This document shows, in pieces, positions 43,493-52,653 of a stretch of DNA of 64,000 bases. How positions within the stretch are numbered: the stretch's first letter is position 1; every line of letters begins with the position of its first letter. The notes under the pieces are model-generated. The model made no database searches, was not told the DNA's origin, and saw only the letters and a program-made list of their open reading frames with translations. This DNA comes from Winogradskyella sp. PC-19 (GTDB lineage: Bacteria > Bacteroidota > Bacteroidia > Flavobacteriales > Flavobacteriaceae), in the NCBI RefSeq assembly GCF_002163855.1, contig NZ_CP019332.1, positions 1,901,145 to 1,965,144 of the forward strand, given 5' to 3'. A program made the position numbers and the translations under genes.

Positions 43493-45331
43493 ATGTTAGA
43501 ATTAGCAGGAATTATCATTTTAGGAATCTTGGCGCAATGGGTTGCGTGGCGTTTTAAGATTCCAGCAATTTTACCTTTAATTTTAATTGGACTTTTAGTC
43601 GGACCAATCGCACAAGAGTTTTTATCAGAAGATGGAAATAAATGGATTGAGCCTTTATGGGACGGAGAACGCGGGCTTTTTCCCGGAGAAAGTCTTTATT
43701 ATTTTGTGTCGCTAGCCATAAGCATCATTCTGTTTGAAGGTGGATTGACCTTAAAACGAAACGAAGTAAAAAACGTTGGCCCAGTAATTACAAAACTAAT
43801 AACTGTTGGCGCTGTGATTACTTTTTTTGGTGCAGGTATTTGTGCTCACTTATTATTTGGATTGAGTTGGGAATTATCCTTCTTATTTGCTGGGTTAATT
43901 ATAGTTACTGGCCCAACAGTAATTACACCTATTTTACGAAACATTCCGCTGAAAAAGGATGTTTCAGCAGTTTTAAAATGGGAAGGTATTCTAATTGATC
44001 CAATTGGAGCTTTGGTTGCAGTTTTAGTGTTTGAATTTATAAGTGTCGAAGGCGATAGTGGTTTTACAAAAACAGCCTTTATGGAGTTTGGTAAAATAGT
44101 GCTCTTTGGTACTACTTTTGGATTTACTTTTGCTCATGGACTAGCCTTTGCAATAAATAAAAAATTAATACCGCATTACTTACTAAATGTGGTTTCTTTG
44201 TCCGTAGTACTTCTTGTTTTTGTAGAATCTGAGATTTTTGCTCATGAATCAGGTCTTTTGGCAGTAGTTGTTATGGGAATGGTGTTGGGCAACGGTAAAC
44301 TTGAAAACCTTAAAGAACTGCTTTATTTTAAAGAATCTTTAAGTGTATTATTAATCTCCATACTCTTTATTTTATTATCCGCTAATATAAATATGGAAGA
44401 TTTGTATCTACTGTACAATTGGAAAACAGCAGCCTTGTTTTTAGTAGTCGTTCTTATAATAAGGCCATTAGCTGTATTTGTTAGTACACAAGGATCTAAT
44501 TTAAAACTTAACGAACGCCTATTTATAAGTTGGGTTGGCCCTAGAGGTATCGTTGCTGCAGGTATTGCTTCGTTATTTGGAAGCAAACTTTTAAAGCAAG
44601 GTGTAGAAGGCGCCGAATATATTACACCTTTGGTGTTTATGATTGTTTTAGGAACAGTATTGTTAAATGCAACCACAGCACGTTTTTTTGCTAAGATTGT
44701 GGGTGTTTTTTTAACAAAATCCGATGGAATTTTAATTGTTGGCGCTTCTAAAGTTTCACGTTTATTAGCTCATTACCTTAATGAAAATGATAGAAACGTG
44801 GTTCTTATAGACAGTAATCAAACCAATATAGAGAAAGCAAAAGAAATGGGATTAGAGGCTATATCTACAGACATTTACTCAAACACACTTTCTGACAATA
44901 TAGAGCTTAATGATGTTGGTTATTTAATGGCCTTAACAGGAAGTCCAGATATAAACAAGTATGCTATAAATAAGTTTAGTAAACAGTTTGGTGAAAATGG
45001 AGCATTTAGATTGGTTTCTAAAGAAGAGATGAGGGACAATAATAACAACCCAAAAGAAGGCTTGTTTTCTCACACAGACGATTATGAATCACTAATGAAT
45101 GTTAGTAAAAAATACCCAAGTATTCAAGAAATAGAAATTGAAAATAAAGAACATTATCAAAACATAATAGAATTAACAAAAGCAGACAAGGAGATTATTC
45201 CTATTTTCCTAAAAGACGATAATGACGAATTAATAATTATTTCATCTGAAAATAATCAAACAGAAATTGGAGAAAACTGGAAGCTTGTGTATTTAGGAAA
45301 GCCTATTGATGTAGAAGAGATTACTGCATAA
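43493..45331 (+). CDS. CPA1-type cation:proton antiporter with C-terminal TrkA-N domain
   Basis: 612 residues: about 12-13 membrane helices (LAGIIILGILAQWVAWRF onward; TGPTVITPILRNIP is the re-entrant TGP ion-binding region and SWVGPRGIVAAGIASL a conserved helix), then a cytoplasmic RCK/TrkA-N nucleotide-binding domain (GILIVGASKVSRLLAHYLNENDRNVVLID) and a short C-terminal tail. It exchanges Na+ or K+ for H+, likely gated by NAD(H). It ends at a bidirectional terminator shared with accC. Confidence 0.88.
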   Translation: MLELAGIIILGILAQWVAWRFKIPAILPLILIGLLVGPIAQEFLSEDGNKWIEPLWDGERGLFPGESLYYFVSLAISIILFEGGLTLKRNEVKNVGPVITKLITVGAVITFFGAGICAHLLFGLSWELSFLFAGLIIVTGPTVITPILRNIPLKKDVSAVLKWEGILIDPIGALVAVLVFEFISVEGDSGFTKTAFMEFGKIVLFGTTFGFTFAHGLAFAINKKLIPHYLLNVVSLSVVLLVFVESEIFAHESGLLAVVVMGMVLGNGKLENLKELLYFKESLSVLLISILFILLSANINMEDLYLLYNWKTAALFLVVVLIIRPLAVFVSTQGSNLKLNERLFISWVGPRGIVAAGIASLFGSKLLKQGVEGAEYITPLVFMIVLGTVLLNATTARFFAKIVGVFLTKSDGILIVGASKVSRLLAHYLNENDRNVVLIDSNQTNIEKAKEMGLEAISTDIYSNTLSDNIELNDVGYLMALTGSPDINKYAINKFSKQFGENGAFRLVSKEEMRDNNNNPKEGLFSHTDDYESLMNVSKKYPSIQEIEIENKEHYQNIIELTKADKEIIPIFLKDDNDELIIISSENNQTEIGENWKLVYLGKPIDVEEITA

Positions 45332-45333
45332 AA

Positions 45334-45360
45334 AAAGACCTCTATTGAGGTCTTTCTTGT
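45334..45360. terminator. Bidirectional terminator between antiporter and accC
   Basis: A 9-bp stem (AAAGACCTC / GAGGTCTTT) with a TATT loop and flanking A and T runs. It lies between convergent genes and overlaps the accC stop. Confidence 0.85.
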
Positions 45361-46709
45361 TATTTGATTTCTTTTGGCATTTCAAAATCTTCCATGAATT
45401 TAGTGGTATAGTTACCAGCCAAATAATCTGGATGATCCATCAGTTCTCTATGAAAAGGAATTGTAGTTTTTATTCCTTCAATTACAAACTCATCTAATGC
45501 ACGTTTCATTTTATTGATAGCTTCTTCACGTGTTTGCGCAGTTGTTATCAATTTTGCAATCATAGAATCATAATTTGGCGGAATGCTATATCCTGCGTAC
45601 ACATGAGTGTCAAGACGAACACCATGGCCACCGGGCGCATGTAAAACTGTAATTTTACCAGGTGACGGTCTAAAGTCATTATATGGATCTTCAGCATTAA
45701 TTCTACATTCAATAGAGTGTAAATTAGGCGTGTAATGCTTACCAGAAATAGGAACTCCAGCCGCTACCTTTATTTGTTCTCGAATTAAATCAAAATCGAT
45801 AACCTGCTCTGTAATTGGATGCTCTACTTGGATACGAGTATTCATTTCCATAAAGTAGAAATTACGATGCTTATCAACCAAAAATTCTACAGTTCCAGCA
45901 CCTTCGTATTTAATGTACTCCGCAGCTTTTACAGCAGCTTCCCCCATTTTTTTACGAAGAGCGTCAGTCATAAACGGAGAAGGAACTTCTTCTGTTAATT
46001 TTTGGTGACGTCTTTGTACAGAACAATCTCGCTCTGATAAATGACAAGCTTTTCCTGTTGAGTCTCCAACAATTTGTATTTCGATATGGCGAGGCTCTTC
46101 AATAAGCTTTTCCATATACATATCATCATTTCCAAAAGCCGCCTTAGATTCTTGCCTAGCAGAGTCCCAAGCATCTTTTAAATCCTCTTGCTTCCAAACA
46201 GCACGCATACCTTTTCCACCACCACCAGCAGAGGCTTTAAGCATTACTGGATAACCAGTTTCTTTGGCTAGTTTTTCACACTCCTTATAATCCTCGATAA
46301 CACCTTCGCTACCGGGAACACAAGGCACACCAGCAGCTTTCATTGTAGCCTTTGCGTTAGCCTTATCTCCCATGCGGTCAATCATTTCTGGAGAAGCACC
46401 AATAAACTTAATATCGTGTTCTTCACAAATTTTTGAAAACTTAGCGTTTTCAGAGAGAAATCCATATCCTGGGTGAATAGCGTCTGCATTTGTTATCTCT
46501 GCAGCAGCTATAACGTTAGCCATTTTTAAATAAGATTCATTACTTGGGGCAGGACCTATACAAACGGCTTCATCAGCGAATTTTACAGGTAAACTATCTG
46601 CATCTGCTGTTGAGTAAACAGCTACTGTTTTAATACCCATTTCCTTACAGGTTCTAATAACACGTAGCGCTATTTCGCCTCGATTGGCAACTAATATTTT
46701 TTTGAACAT
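45360..46709 (-). CDS. accC: Biotin carboxylase subunit of acetyl-CoA carboxylase
   Basis: Carboxylates biotin on AccB with ATP and bicarbonate, the first step of fatty-acid synthesis; 449 residues, standard. [29 protein letters not shown] is the biotin-carboxylase N-terminus. [12 protein letters not shown] is the ATP-grasp glycine loop, and [14 protein letters not shown] is the carboxylase catalytic signature. It is last of the accB-accC unit in transcription order. Confidence 0.97.
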   Translation of the reverse strand: MFKKILVANRGEIALRVIRTCKEMGIKTVAVYSTADADSLPVKFADEAVCIGPAPSNESYLKMANVIAAAEITNADAIHPGYGFLSENAKFSKICEEHDIKFIGASPEMIDRMGDKANAKATMKAAGVPCVPGSEGVIEDYKECEKLAKETGYPVMLKASAGGGGKGMRAVWKQEDLKDAWDSARQESKAAFGNDDMYMEKLIEEPRHIEIQIVGDSTGKACHLSERDCSVQRRHQKLTEEVPSPFMTDALRKKMGEAAVKAAEYIKYEGAGTVEFLVDKHRNFYFMEMNTRIQVEHPITEQVIDFDLIREQIKVAAGVPISGKHYTPNLHSIECRINAEDPYNDFRPSPGKITVLHAPGGHGVRLDTHVYAGYSIPPNYDSMIAKLITTAQTREEAINKMKRALDEFVIEGIKTTIPFHRELMDHPDYLAGNYTTKFMEDFEMPKEIK

Positions 46710-46790
46710 AACTTTTTGTTTAAAAATTCAACTTCCAAACACCAAATTCCAAGAATTGATTTTGGGTTAGTGAATTGGAATTTTCAATTG

Positions 46791-47276
46791 TTATGAAGGG
46801 TCAACCAAAAACAATGGCTGATCAAATTCTACAGGAGATGAATCATCTACCAATACTTTTACAATCTTACCTGATACTTCAGATTCGATTTCATTAAAAA
46901 GTTTCATAGCCTCAATCACACATAACACATCACCTTCTTTGATGTCTGTTCCTACTTCAACAAAAACAGGCTTGTCAGGTGATGGTTTACGGTAAAATGT
47001 ACCGATTATTGGCGATTTTATAGTAACGTATTTAGAATCGTCAGTTGCTGCAGTTGCAGGAGCAGGCGTTTCTGCTGTTGGAGCAGGAGCCGCTACTACA
47101 GGAGCTGGTTGTTGCATCATAGGGGCAGCTGCAACTGGCATTTGTTGAACGATGGTTGTCTCATTTTCTGAGCCAGTTTTAATAGTAATCTTAACATCAT
47201 CCATTTCTAACTTAACTTCACTCGCGCCAGACTTTGCCACAAATTTGATTAAGTTTTGAATTTCCTTTAAATCCAT
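46791..47276 (-). CDS. accB: Biotin carboxyl carrier protein
   Basis: 161 residues. The C-terminal biotinyl domain has the modification motif VIEAMKLFNEI (biotin on Lys125), preceded by an Ala/Pro-rich linker (PVVAAPAPTAETPAPA) that lets the arm swing between AccC and the carboxyltransferase. Lies between fabH and accC, 28 bp from fabH and about 80 bp from accC, co-transcribed with both. Confidence 0.95.
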   Translation of the reverse strand: MDLKEIQNLIKFVAKSGASEVKLEMDDVKITIKTGSENETTIVQQMPVAAAPMMQQPAPVVAAPAPTAETPAPATAATDDSKYVTIKSPIIGTFYRKPSPDKPVFVEVGTDIKEGDVLCVIEAMKLFNEIESEVSGKIVKVLVDDSSPVEFDQPLFLVDPS

Positions 47277-47304
47277 AGTATTCAGTTATTATAATTAGTT
47301 AGTT

Positions 47305-48300
47305 TTAAGAATTATAGGCCCACTTGAAATAAATGGAACCCCAAGTAAATCCGCCACCAAAAGCAGCGAATATTATAGTATCACCTTTTTTTAGTTGTGA
47401 TTCGAAATCATGTAGTAATAGAGGTAAAGTCGCTGACGTAGTATTTCCGTACTTCTGAATATTCATCAGAACTTTATCTTCTTCTAGTTTTATTCTGTTT
47501 GCCGTAGCATCAATAATACGCTTATTAGCTTGATGTGCCGCTAACCAATTAACATCATCATTGGTTAGATTATTTCTCTTTAATATGCGTTCCGCAACAT
47601 CTGCCATATTAAATACAGCGTTTTTAAACACTGTTTTTCCGTCTTGGAAAACATAGTGTGAGCCCTCATCAAAAGTATCTTTATTTATTGGATAAGATGA
47701 CCCACCAAATTGAGCTCTTAAAAACTCTCTACCTTTTCCGTCGCTCCTTAATAATTCATCTTGAAGACCTAAACCTTCATTATTAGGCTCAAATAGTACA
47801 GCGCCACCGCCGTCACCAAAAATGATACAAGTTGCTCGGTCTTTGTAATTAATAAAAGATGAATTTTTGTCAGCACCTATCAGTAGTATTTTTTTGTAAC
47901 GACCAGATTCAATGTAAGCCGCTGCTGTAGACATACCAAACAAAAAACTCGAGCATGCTGCCTCCAAGTCATAAGAAAAAGCATTTGTTGCTCCAATTTG
48001 TGTCGCTGTATAAGCAGCAGTTGAAGCTGCTTTCATGTCCGGAGTTGCTGTAGCAACTATGACTAAGTCTATTTCCTTAGGGTTTAGACCACTTTTTTCT
48101 AATAGATTTTCTGCTGCTTTGATAGCTAGAAAAGAAGTGCCTTTGCCTTCTTCTTTAAGTATACGTCTCTCTTTGATTCCCGTACGTGTAGTAATCCATT
48201 CATCATTAGTATCTACCATTGTTTCTAAAACTTTGTTAGATAAAACGAAATCGGGAACATAGCCTCCGACAGCTGTTATAGCCGCTGTGATTTTACTCAT
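47305..48300 (-). CDS. fabH: Beta-ketoacyl-ACP synthase III
   Basis: Starts fatty-acid elongation by condensing acetyl-CoA (or branched acyl-CoA) with malonyl-ACP; 331 residues. The catalytic triad is Cys116 in EAACSSFLFG, His256 in AHQANKRI and Asn286 in YGNTTSAT. Followed by accB then accC. A terminator at 48432 separates it from the upstream rpmF unit, so it probably has its own promoter in the 178-bp gap. Confidence 0.96.
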   Translation of the reverse strand: MSKITAAITAVGGYVPDFVLSNKVLETMVDTNDEWITTRTGIKERRILKEEGKGTSFLAIKAAENLLEKSGLNPKEIDLVIVATATPDMKAASTAAYTATQIGATNAFSYDLEAACSSFLFGMSTAAAYIESGRYKKILLIGADKNSSFINYKDRATCIIFGDGGGAVLFEPNNEGLGLQDELLRSDGKGREFLRAQFGGSSYPINKDTFDEGSHYVFQDGKTVFKNAVFNMADVAERILKRNNLTNDDVNWLAAHQANKRIIDATANRIKLEEDKVLMNIQKYGNTTSATLPLLLHDFESQLKKGDTIIFAAFGGGFTWGSIYFKWAYNS

Positions 48301-48431
48301 TATTAGCTTTTAGATTAATTAAAAGTATCGAAAAATGATTAAAATGAGCCATTTTTAGGGCATTTTCACCATTTTTAGGCAAATAATTATGCAAATTAAG
48401 TGGTTTTTGAGTGATTTGTGGCATTAAAACA

Positions 48432-48458
48432 AAAAAAACGCCCAAATGTGGGCGTTTT
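48432..48458 (-). terminator. Terminator of the pdxA-DUF177-rpmF unit
   Basis: A 10-bp stem (AAAACGCCCA / TGGGCGTTTT) with a 4-nt loop; the minus strand carries a T-run (A-run on the plus strand). It lies 20 bp after the rpmF stop and before fabH. Confidence 0.85.
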
Positions 48459-48478
48459 ATTGTATGCACGCATAATAC

Positions 48479-48682
48479 TTATGCTAAATTCTCTTCTTCT
48501 GTAGAGTTATCTATAAGAACTTGGCCTCTGTAATAAAGCTTACCTTCATGCCAGTGTGCTCTATGGTAAAGGTGAGGCTCACCAGTAGTAGGGCAAGTTG
48601 CAATTTGAGGAACAGATGCTTTATAATGTGTTCTTCTTTTGTCTCTTCTTGTTCTAGATATTTTACGTTTTGGATGCGCCAT
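48479..48682 (-). CDS. rpmF: 50S ribosomal protein L32
   Basis: 67 residues. [20 protein letters not shown] is the invariant L32 start, with [15 protein letters not shown] following. Only one Cys of the usual zinc-type CxxC remains, so this is the non-zinc or partly degenerate form. Located 8 bp after DUF177, the classic yceD-rpmF pairing. Confidence 0.95.
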   Translation of the reverse strand: MAHPKRKISRTRRDKRRTHYKASVPQIATCPTTGEPHLYHRAHWHEGKLYYRGQVLIDNSTEEENLA

Positions 48683-48690
48683 TTTAAATG

Positions 48691-49224
48691 TTATTTATCC
48701 GTTAATAGTTTTTTTAATGTATCCCAACGAGGATCTGTATCCTCAGTGTTATTTTCTTCTGTTTTCCCTTCTTCAGGGCTTAATTCTTCTAATTTATTTA
48801 ATATATCAGATTGTAATGTGCCGTCTTCAATACCTGGATGAACTTTTTTTGCTGGTACAGCTAAAACTACAAGTTCGTAAATATATTGAGCAACATTGAT
48901 TTGATATTCTCCATGAGGTACAATTAATATTTCTTCATTGTCATTATTGTAGTCTTCACCAAACTTAACTACAAGCTTAAAAGAATCTTTAATATCTAAA
49001 TTAAAAGGTTCATTTGTAACATCACAGTTAACATTGATGGTGCCATTGACGGTGAAGGTGAGCTCTAAAAGTGTTGTTTTCTTTTCAAAAAGAAGGTCAA
49101 CTTTTAGGTCTGCCTCATTAAATTCATCATAATCAAATTCTAAAAAGAACGCATTATCAACTTGATAATCAAAATGGTGCTCTCCTACTTTTAGCCCTAC
49201 AAATTGTATTGTATACGCTTTCAT
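48691..49224 (-). CDS. DUF177/YceD-family protein
   Basis: About 178 residues from the ATG at 49224, chosen because [20 protein letters not shown] is the family N-terminus; the open frame extends upstream to 49299 with non-homologous-looking residues. [26 protein letters not shown] is the conserved DUF177 core, which carries one Cys here. Family members (YceD) are linked to 23S rRNA and ribosome assembly in plants and bacteria; it sits between pdxA and rpmF. Confidence 0.85.
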   Translation of the reverse strand: MKAYTIQFVGLKVGEHHFDYQVDNAFFLEFDYDEFNEADLKVDLLFEKKTTLLELTFTVNGTINVNCDVTNEPFNLDIKDSFKLVVKFGEDYNNDNEEILIVPHGEYQINVAQYIYELVVLAVPAKKVHPGIEDGTLQSDILNKLEELSPEEGKTEENNTEDTDPRWDTLKKLLTDK

Positions 49225-49312
49225 TGCTTTCATTATCACATTCATTTTGAGCGTGCAAATATAAAACTTTTTTCTATATAGAGGTCTAGATATCAACAAA
49301 AAATGTTAATAT

Positions 49313-50353
49313 CTATCGCGACATTTTCTTTAAAGGGTTTTTAGAGTAAAAATTATAATCCTTACGTCGCCTAAAAATCTCAATTGCTGTAAACATTGCA
49401 CGTTTAAAAGAACTTTCATCAGCTTGGCCTTTACCTGCAATTTCGTAAGCTGTGCCATGGTCTGGAGATGTTCGAACTTTATCTAAACCAGCTGTAAAAT
49501 TAACACCATTACCAAAGGTTATTGTCTTAAATGGAATTAATCCTTGGTCATGATAAGAAGCGATAACAGCATCAAATTTTTGATAATTATCGGAGCCGAA
49601 AAAACTATCTGCAGAATATGGTCCATAAACTAAACTGCCTTCTTTTCTTAATTTTTCTAAAGAAGGTTTTAAAACTGTATCGTCTTCATTACCAATGACT
49701 CCATTATCACCCGCATGAGGATTAATGGCTAATACTGCAATTTTTGGTTTTGTTATCGCAAAATCTTGTTTTAGAGAATTCGAAACAGTTGTTATCTTTT
49801 TGCGAATTAAGTCTTCGGTAATATGACTAGGAACATCTTTTACTGGGACATGATCTGTCAAGAGTCCAACTTTAAGGTTTTCTGAAACCATAAACATTAG
49901 ACTATCACCGTCCAATTGTTGATTAAGATAATCGGTATGACCAGGAAATTTAAATTTGTCTGATTGTATATTGTGCTTGTTTATGGGTGCTGTAATTAAA
50001 ACATCGATAGCGTCTTCTTTTAAAGCTGAAACAGCAGCTTCTAAAGATTTAATAGCATATTCGCCAACTTTTTTATTCTCTTGCCCAAATTGGATATTAA
50101 CGCCTTCTTTCCAAACGTTTAATACATTGACTTTTCCGTGGGTAAGTTGGTTAATAGAGTTTATTTCATTAAAATGAATTTTACTCGAAAAGTGACGTTT
50201 GAAGAAATTCATAACTTTTGAAGAAGCAAAAATAACAGGCGTGCATAAGTCTAATGAGCGACTATCTTCGAATGTTTTTAGGATAATTTCGGGACCAATA
50301 CCGTTGAGGTCACCTATGGATATACCAACTTTTATAGTGTTTTCTTTTTTCAC
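49313..50353 (-). CDS. pdxA: 4-hydroxythreonine-4-phosphate dehydrogenase
   Basis: Pyridoxal-phosphate pathway enzyme; 346 residues. Signatures are VGISIGDLNGIGPE at the N-terminus, TAPINKHNIQ, LAINPHAGDNGVIGNED (metal-ligand His), SYHDQGLIPFK (metal-ligand His) and RTSPDHGTAYEIAGKG near the end. The start is GTG at 50353; no in-frame ATG lies close. First gene of the unit with DUF177 and rpmF, and divergent from ribE. Confidence 0.95.
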   Translation of the reverse strand: MKKENTIKVGISIGDLNGIGPEIILKTFEDSRSLDLCTPVIFASSKVMNFFKRHFSSKIHFNEINSINQLTHGKVNVLNVWKEGVNIQFGQENKKVGEYAIKSLEAAVSALKEDAIDVLITAPINKHNIQSDKFKFPGHTDYLNQQLDGDSLMFMVSENLKVGLLTDHVPVKDVPSHITEDLIRKKITTVSNSLKQDFAITKPKIAVLAINPHAGDNGVIGNEDDTVLKPSLEKLRKEGSLVYGPYSADSFFGSDNYQKFDAVIASYHDQGLIPFKTITFGNGVNFTAGLDKVRTSPDHGTAYEIAGKGQADESSFKRAMFTAIEIFRRRKDYNFYSKNPLKKMSR

Positions 50354-50446
50354 AAAAGGGATTTTAATATTAACGTGGCTTTATAAGCTTAGTACTTTTT
50401 TGTCCTTAACTTTGTAGTACAAATTTAACCATTATAAAATAGAATT

Positions 50447-51037
50447 ATGTTTACTGGGATTATTGAAGATTTAGGAAATGTAAAGGCACTAAATAAGGAC
50501 AAGGATAATTTACATATTACTGTAAGAAGTAATATTACTGAAGAATTAAAAATAGACCAGAGTGTAGCTCACAATGGTGTTTGCTTGACTGTGGTTTCTA
50601 TTGATAAAGACGAATACGTTGTAACAGCCATCAAAGAAACTTTAGATAAAACCAATCTTGGTCAATTAGAAGTCGATACTACCGTAAACTTAGAGCGCGC
50701 CATGAAATTAGGAGATAGATTAGATGGTCACATTGTTCAAGGGCACGTCGACCAAACAGCAGTTTGTGAAAATGTAAGCGAACAAAATGGGAGTTGGTCC
50801 TACACATTTAAATATGATGCATCTTTGAATAATGTAACAATAGAAAAAGGTTCGGTTACTGTAAATGGAGTTAGTTTAACTGTAGTTAACTCTAAAGTTA
50901 ATGAGTTTTCTGTAGCAATAATACCATATACCTATGAGCATACTACTTTCAAAAATCTTAAAAAAGGAAGTTTGGTTAACTTAGAGTTTGATGTAATTGG
51001 AAAATATGTAAAGCGCTTAAATGATTTAAGAGCTTAA
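50447..51037 (+). CDS. ribE: Riboflavin synthase alpha chain
   Basis: Dismutates two 6,7-dimethyl-8-ribityllumazine molecules to riboflavin; 196 residues. MFTGIIEDLGNV is the standard start, and the two tandem lumazine-binding repeats are visible (VAHNGVCLTVVSID; SVTVNGVSLTVVNS), with GDRLDGHIVQGHVDQ between. The plus-strand box TAACTTTG (50407-50414) lies upstream. I see no FMN riboswitch in the 90-bp intergenic space. Confidence 0.95.
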   Translation: MFTGIIEDLGNVKALNKDKDNLHITVRSNITEELKIDQSVAHNGVCLTVVSIDKDEYVVTAIKETLDKTNLGQLEVDTTVNLERAMKLGDRLDGHIVQGHVDQTAVCENVSEQNGSWSYTFKYDASLNNVTIEKGSVTVNGVSLTVVNSKVNEFSVAIIPYTYEHTTFKNLKKGSLVNLEFDVIGKYVKRLNDLRA

Positions 51038-51041
51038 TTAC

Positions 51042-51272
51042 TTAGTTGAACTCTGATTGTCTATTATTTATAATATATACTCCATAAATAAGAGCAGCTA
51101 CAAACAAGAAAATGATATAATTGTCTATAGGAAAGCCTGGTCCTGGAGGTGGTCCACCACCACAAGGCATTGGGTCTGAACAACATGGCGCACATGGGCT
51201 ACCACTAGGACAGCCTGCACAAGGCCCTTGTATAAAGAGTATTAAATTGTAGATTAACGGGGGAATCTTCAT
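51042..51272 (-). CDS. Small Cys/Pro/Gly-rich single-pass membrane protein
   Basis: 76 residues. The N-terminus is hydrophobic (KIPPLIYNLILFIQ, a possible signal), followed by a Cys/Pro/Gly segment (CAGCPSGSPCAPCCSDPMPCGGG) with seven cysteines. PGFPIDNYIIFLFVAALIYGVYII is a C-terminal membrane helix led by a P-x-x-P-I-D motif, then a short polar end. Similar short proteins with a PID-type motif before a single helix occur in Bacteroidota; function unknown. Many cysteines suggest metal binding or disulfide bridges in the periplasm. Convergent with ribE. Confidence 0.6.
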   Translation of the reverse strand: MKIPPLIYNLILFIQGPCAGCPSGSPCAPCCSDPMPCGGGPPPGPGFPIDNYIIFLFVAALIYGVYIINNRQSEFN

Positions 51273-51529
51273 TTTTAATTATAAAAGACTAACGCAAATG
51301 TAAAAAAAAAAGTGTGCTGCCAAAGTTTTATTTCAAAAAAAACGCCACAAAACGCAAAAAATATCGATAAAAAACATTTTTTTGAAGAAAAACAATGAAA
51401 AAGTAGTCTTTTCCTTACAATAGAATTATTAAATTAATAGCTACTGCTAAAATATTATAATTGTTAGATATTATATTAAAGAAAAAGAAAAGCTATCAAC
51501 ATTAATAATTCTCAAATTGTTAATAGCAT

Positions 51530-51562
51530 AAAAAAACTGCTTCAAATGAATGAAGCAGTTTT
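51530..51562 (-). terminator. Terminator of tRNA-CAT
   Basis: A 12-bp stem on AACTGCTTCA / TGAAGCAGTT with a 6-nt loop; on the minus strand a T-run follows (A-run from 51530 on the plus strand). It starts 9 bp downstream of the tRNA end. Confidence 0.85.
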
Positions 51563-51571
51563 ATTTGTCTG

Positions 51572-51645
51572 TGGTCCCACATGGACTCGAACCATGGACC
51601 ACCTGATTATGAGTCAGGTGCTCTAACCAACTGAGCTATAGGACC
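51572..51645 (-). tRNA. tRNA with anticodon CAT, probably tRNA-Ile2 (lysidine type)
   Basis: 74-nt cloverleaf on the minus strand; acceptor GGTCCTA pairs with TGGGACC, anticodon CAT at 51611-51609 in loop CTCATAA, discriminator A, CCA not encoded. Three bacterial tRNAs carry CAT: initiator Met, elongator Met and Ile2. The C4-G69 and C5-G68 pairs are the determinants TilS uses to select Ile2 in E. coli, and the arms resemble B. subtilis Ile2, so Ile2 is favoured over elongator Met; automated tools would print Met. Confidence 0.85.
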
Positions 51646-51730
51646 TGATGGCTTAGCCAACACTCTTCACAAGTAAAGAGTGTGCAATATTACTATATAT
51701 TTATAAACTCTACAAGAAAATTGTTTCAAT

Positions 51731-52135
51731 TTAATCGTCAATATCTTGGCACAACTCAATAAGAACGCCGTTTGTTGATTTTGGATGCAAAAAAGCAATC
51801 AGTTTATTATCGGCACCCTTTTTTGGTTTTTCGTGTATCATCTTAAAACCTTCGTTCTTTAACCTTTCTATTTCTTCTTCGATATTACTAACAGCAAAAG
51901 CAATATGGTGAATGCCTTCCCCCTTTTTTTCTATAAATTTTGCAATTGGACTATCTTCTGAGGTAGCTTGTAGCAATTCAATTTTATTTGGCCCGCATTT
52001 AAAAAAGGAAGTCATTACACCTTCGCTTTCAACAGCTTCAATTTTATAATGAGGTTTTCCAAATAGTGCTTTGAATAAGTCATTTGAGCTTTCAATATCC
52101 TTTACAGCAATACCAATATGTTCTATTTTTTTCAT
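51731..52135 (-). CDS. mce: Methylmalonyl-CoA epimerase
   Basis: Interconverts (S)- and (R)-methylmalonyl-CoA in propionyl-CoA metabolism; 134 residues from the ATG at 52135, which gives the family start MKKIEHIGIAVKDIESSNDLF. The open frame continues 46 codons upstream without family similarity and overlaps rbfA. VOC-fold signatures: EGIHHIAFAVSNIEEEIERL and HPKSTNGVLIELCQ, with the metal-binding His and Glu. Divergent from rbfA. Confidence 0.92.
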   Translation of the reverse strand: MKKIEHIGIAVKDIESSNDLFKALFGKPHYKIEAVESEGVMTSFFKCGPNKIELLQATSEDSPIAKFIEKKGEGIHHIAFAVSNIEEEIERLKNEGFKMIHEKPKKGADNKLIAFLHPKSTNGVLIELCQDIDD

Positions 52136-52197
52136 TGTGACTTCAATTTTGTACTGTAAAAATACTATAATACTTAAATAACATCTACTTTTGCAAA

Positions 52198-52590
52198 ATG
52201 GAAAGTAATAGACAAAAAAAGATAGCAGGAATTCTTCAACAAGATTTAGTTGACGTTTTACAACGTGCCGCATCTGAAGGCGGAATGAAAGGCATAATTA
52301 TCTCGGTATCTAAAGTTAATGTTACTGTAGATTTGTCAATCGCAAAAGTATACCTAAGTATTTTTCCGAATAAAGAAGCTGAAGAATTATTAAAGGGAAT
52401 CCGTTCTAACACACCATTAATACGTCATGAATTAGCGCAACGCACACGCCATCAATTAAGACGTATGCCAACATTAGAGTTTTTTATTGACGATTCTTTG
52501 GAATATATAGATAATATAGAGCGTTCATTAAAAGGTGAAGAAGACCCAATTAAAGACGAAGATTTATTAGGTCGAAGAAAAAAATCATAA
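52198..52590 (+). CDS. rbfA: Ribosome-binding factor A
   Basis: 30S assembly factor binding the 16S rRNA 5' helix; 130 residues. The KH-like fold appears in RQKKIAGILQQDLVDVLQR, IISVSKVNVTVDLSIAKVYLSIFPN and IRHELAQRTRHQLRRMPTLEFFIDDS, all family signatures. A TACTTTTG box (52186-52193) lies just before the ATG. A LolC/E-like permease gene follows 63 bp downstream. Confidence 0.95.
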   Translation: MESNRQKKIAGILQQDLVDVLQRAASEGGMKGIIISVSKVNVTVDLSIAKVYLSIFPNKEAEELLKGIRSNTPLIRHELAQRTRHQLRRMPTLEFFIDDSLEYIDNIERSLKGEEDPIKDEDLLGRRKKS

Positions 52591-52653
52591 CTCTTTTCTA
52601 AAAGCATTGCCTCACCGTCTATTTATATTAATTTTATGCGTAGACATTAGGTA

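Noticed and set aside
51660-51683. 8-bp hairpin between mce and the tRNA as a terminator
   Set aside because: ACACTCTT / AAGAGTGT forms a stem but no T-run follows on either strand; it may be a processing or chance hairpin.
51731-52273. Extended start of methylmalonyl-CoA epimerase at 52273
   Set aside because: The extra 46 residues lack family similarity and would overlap the rbfA start; the ATG at 52135 gives the standard N-terminus.
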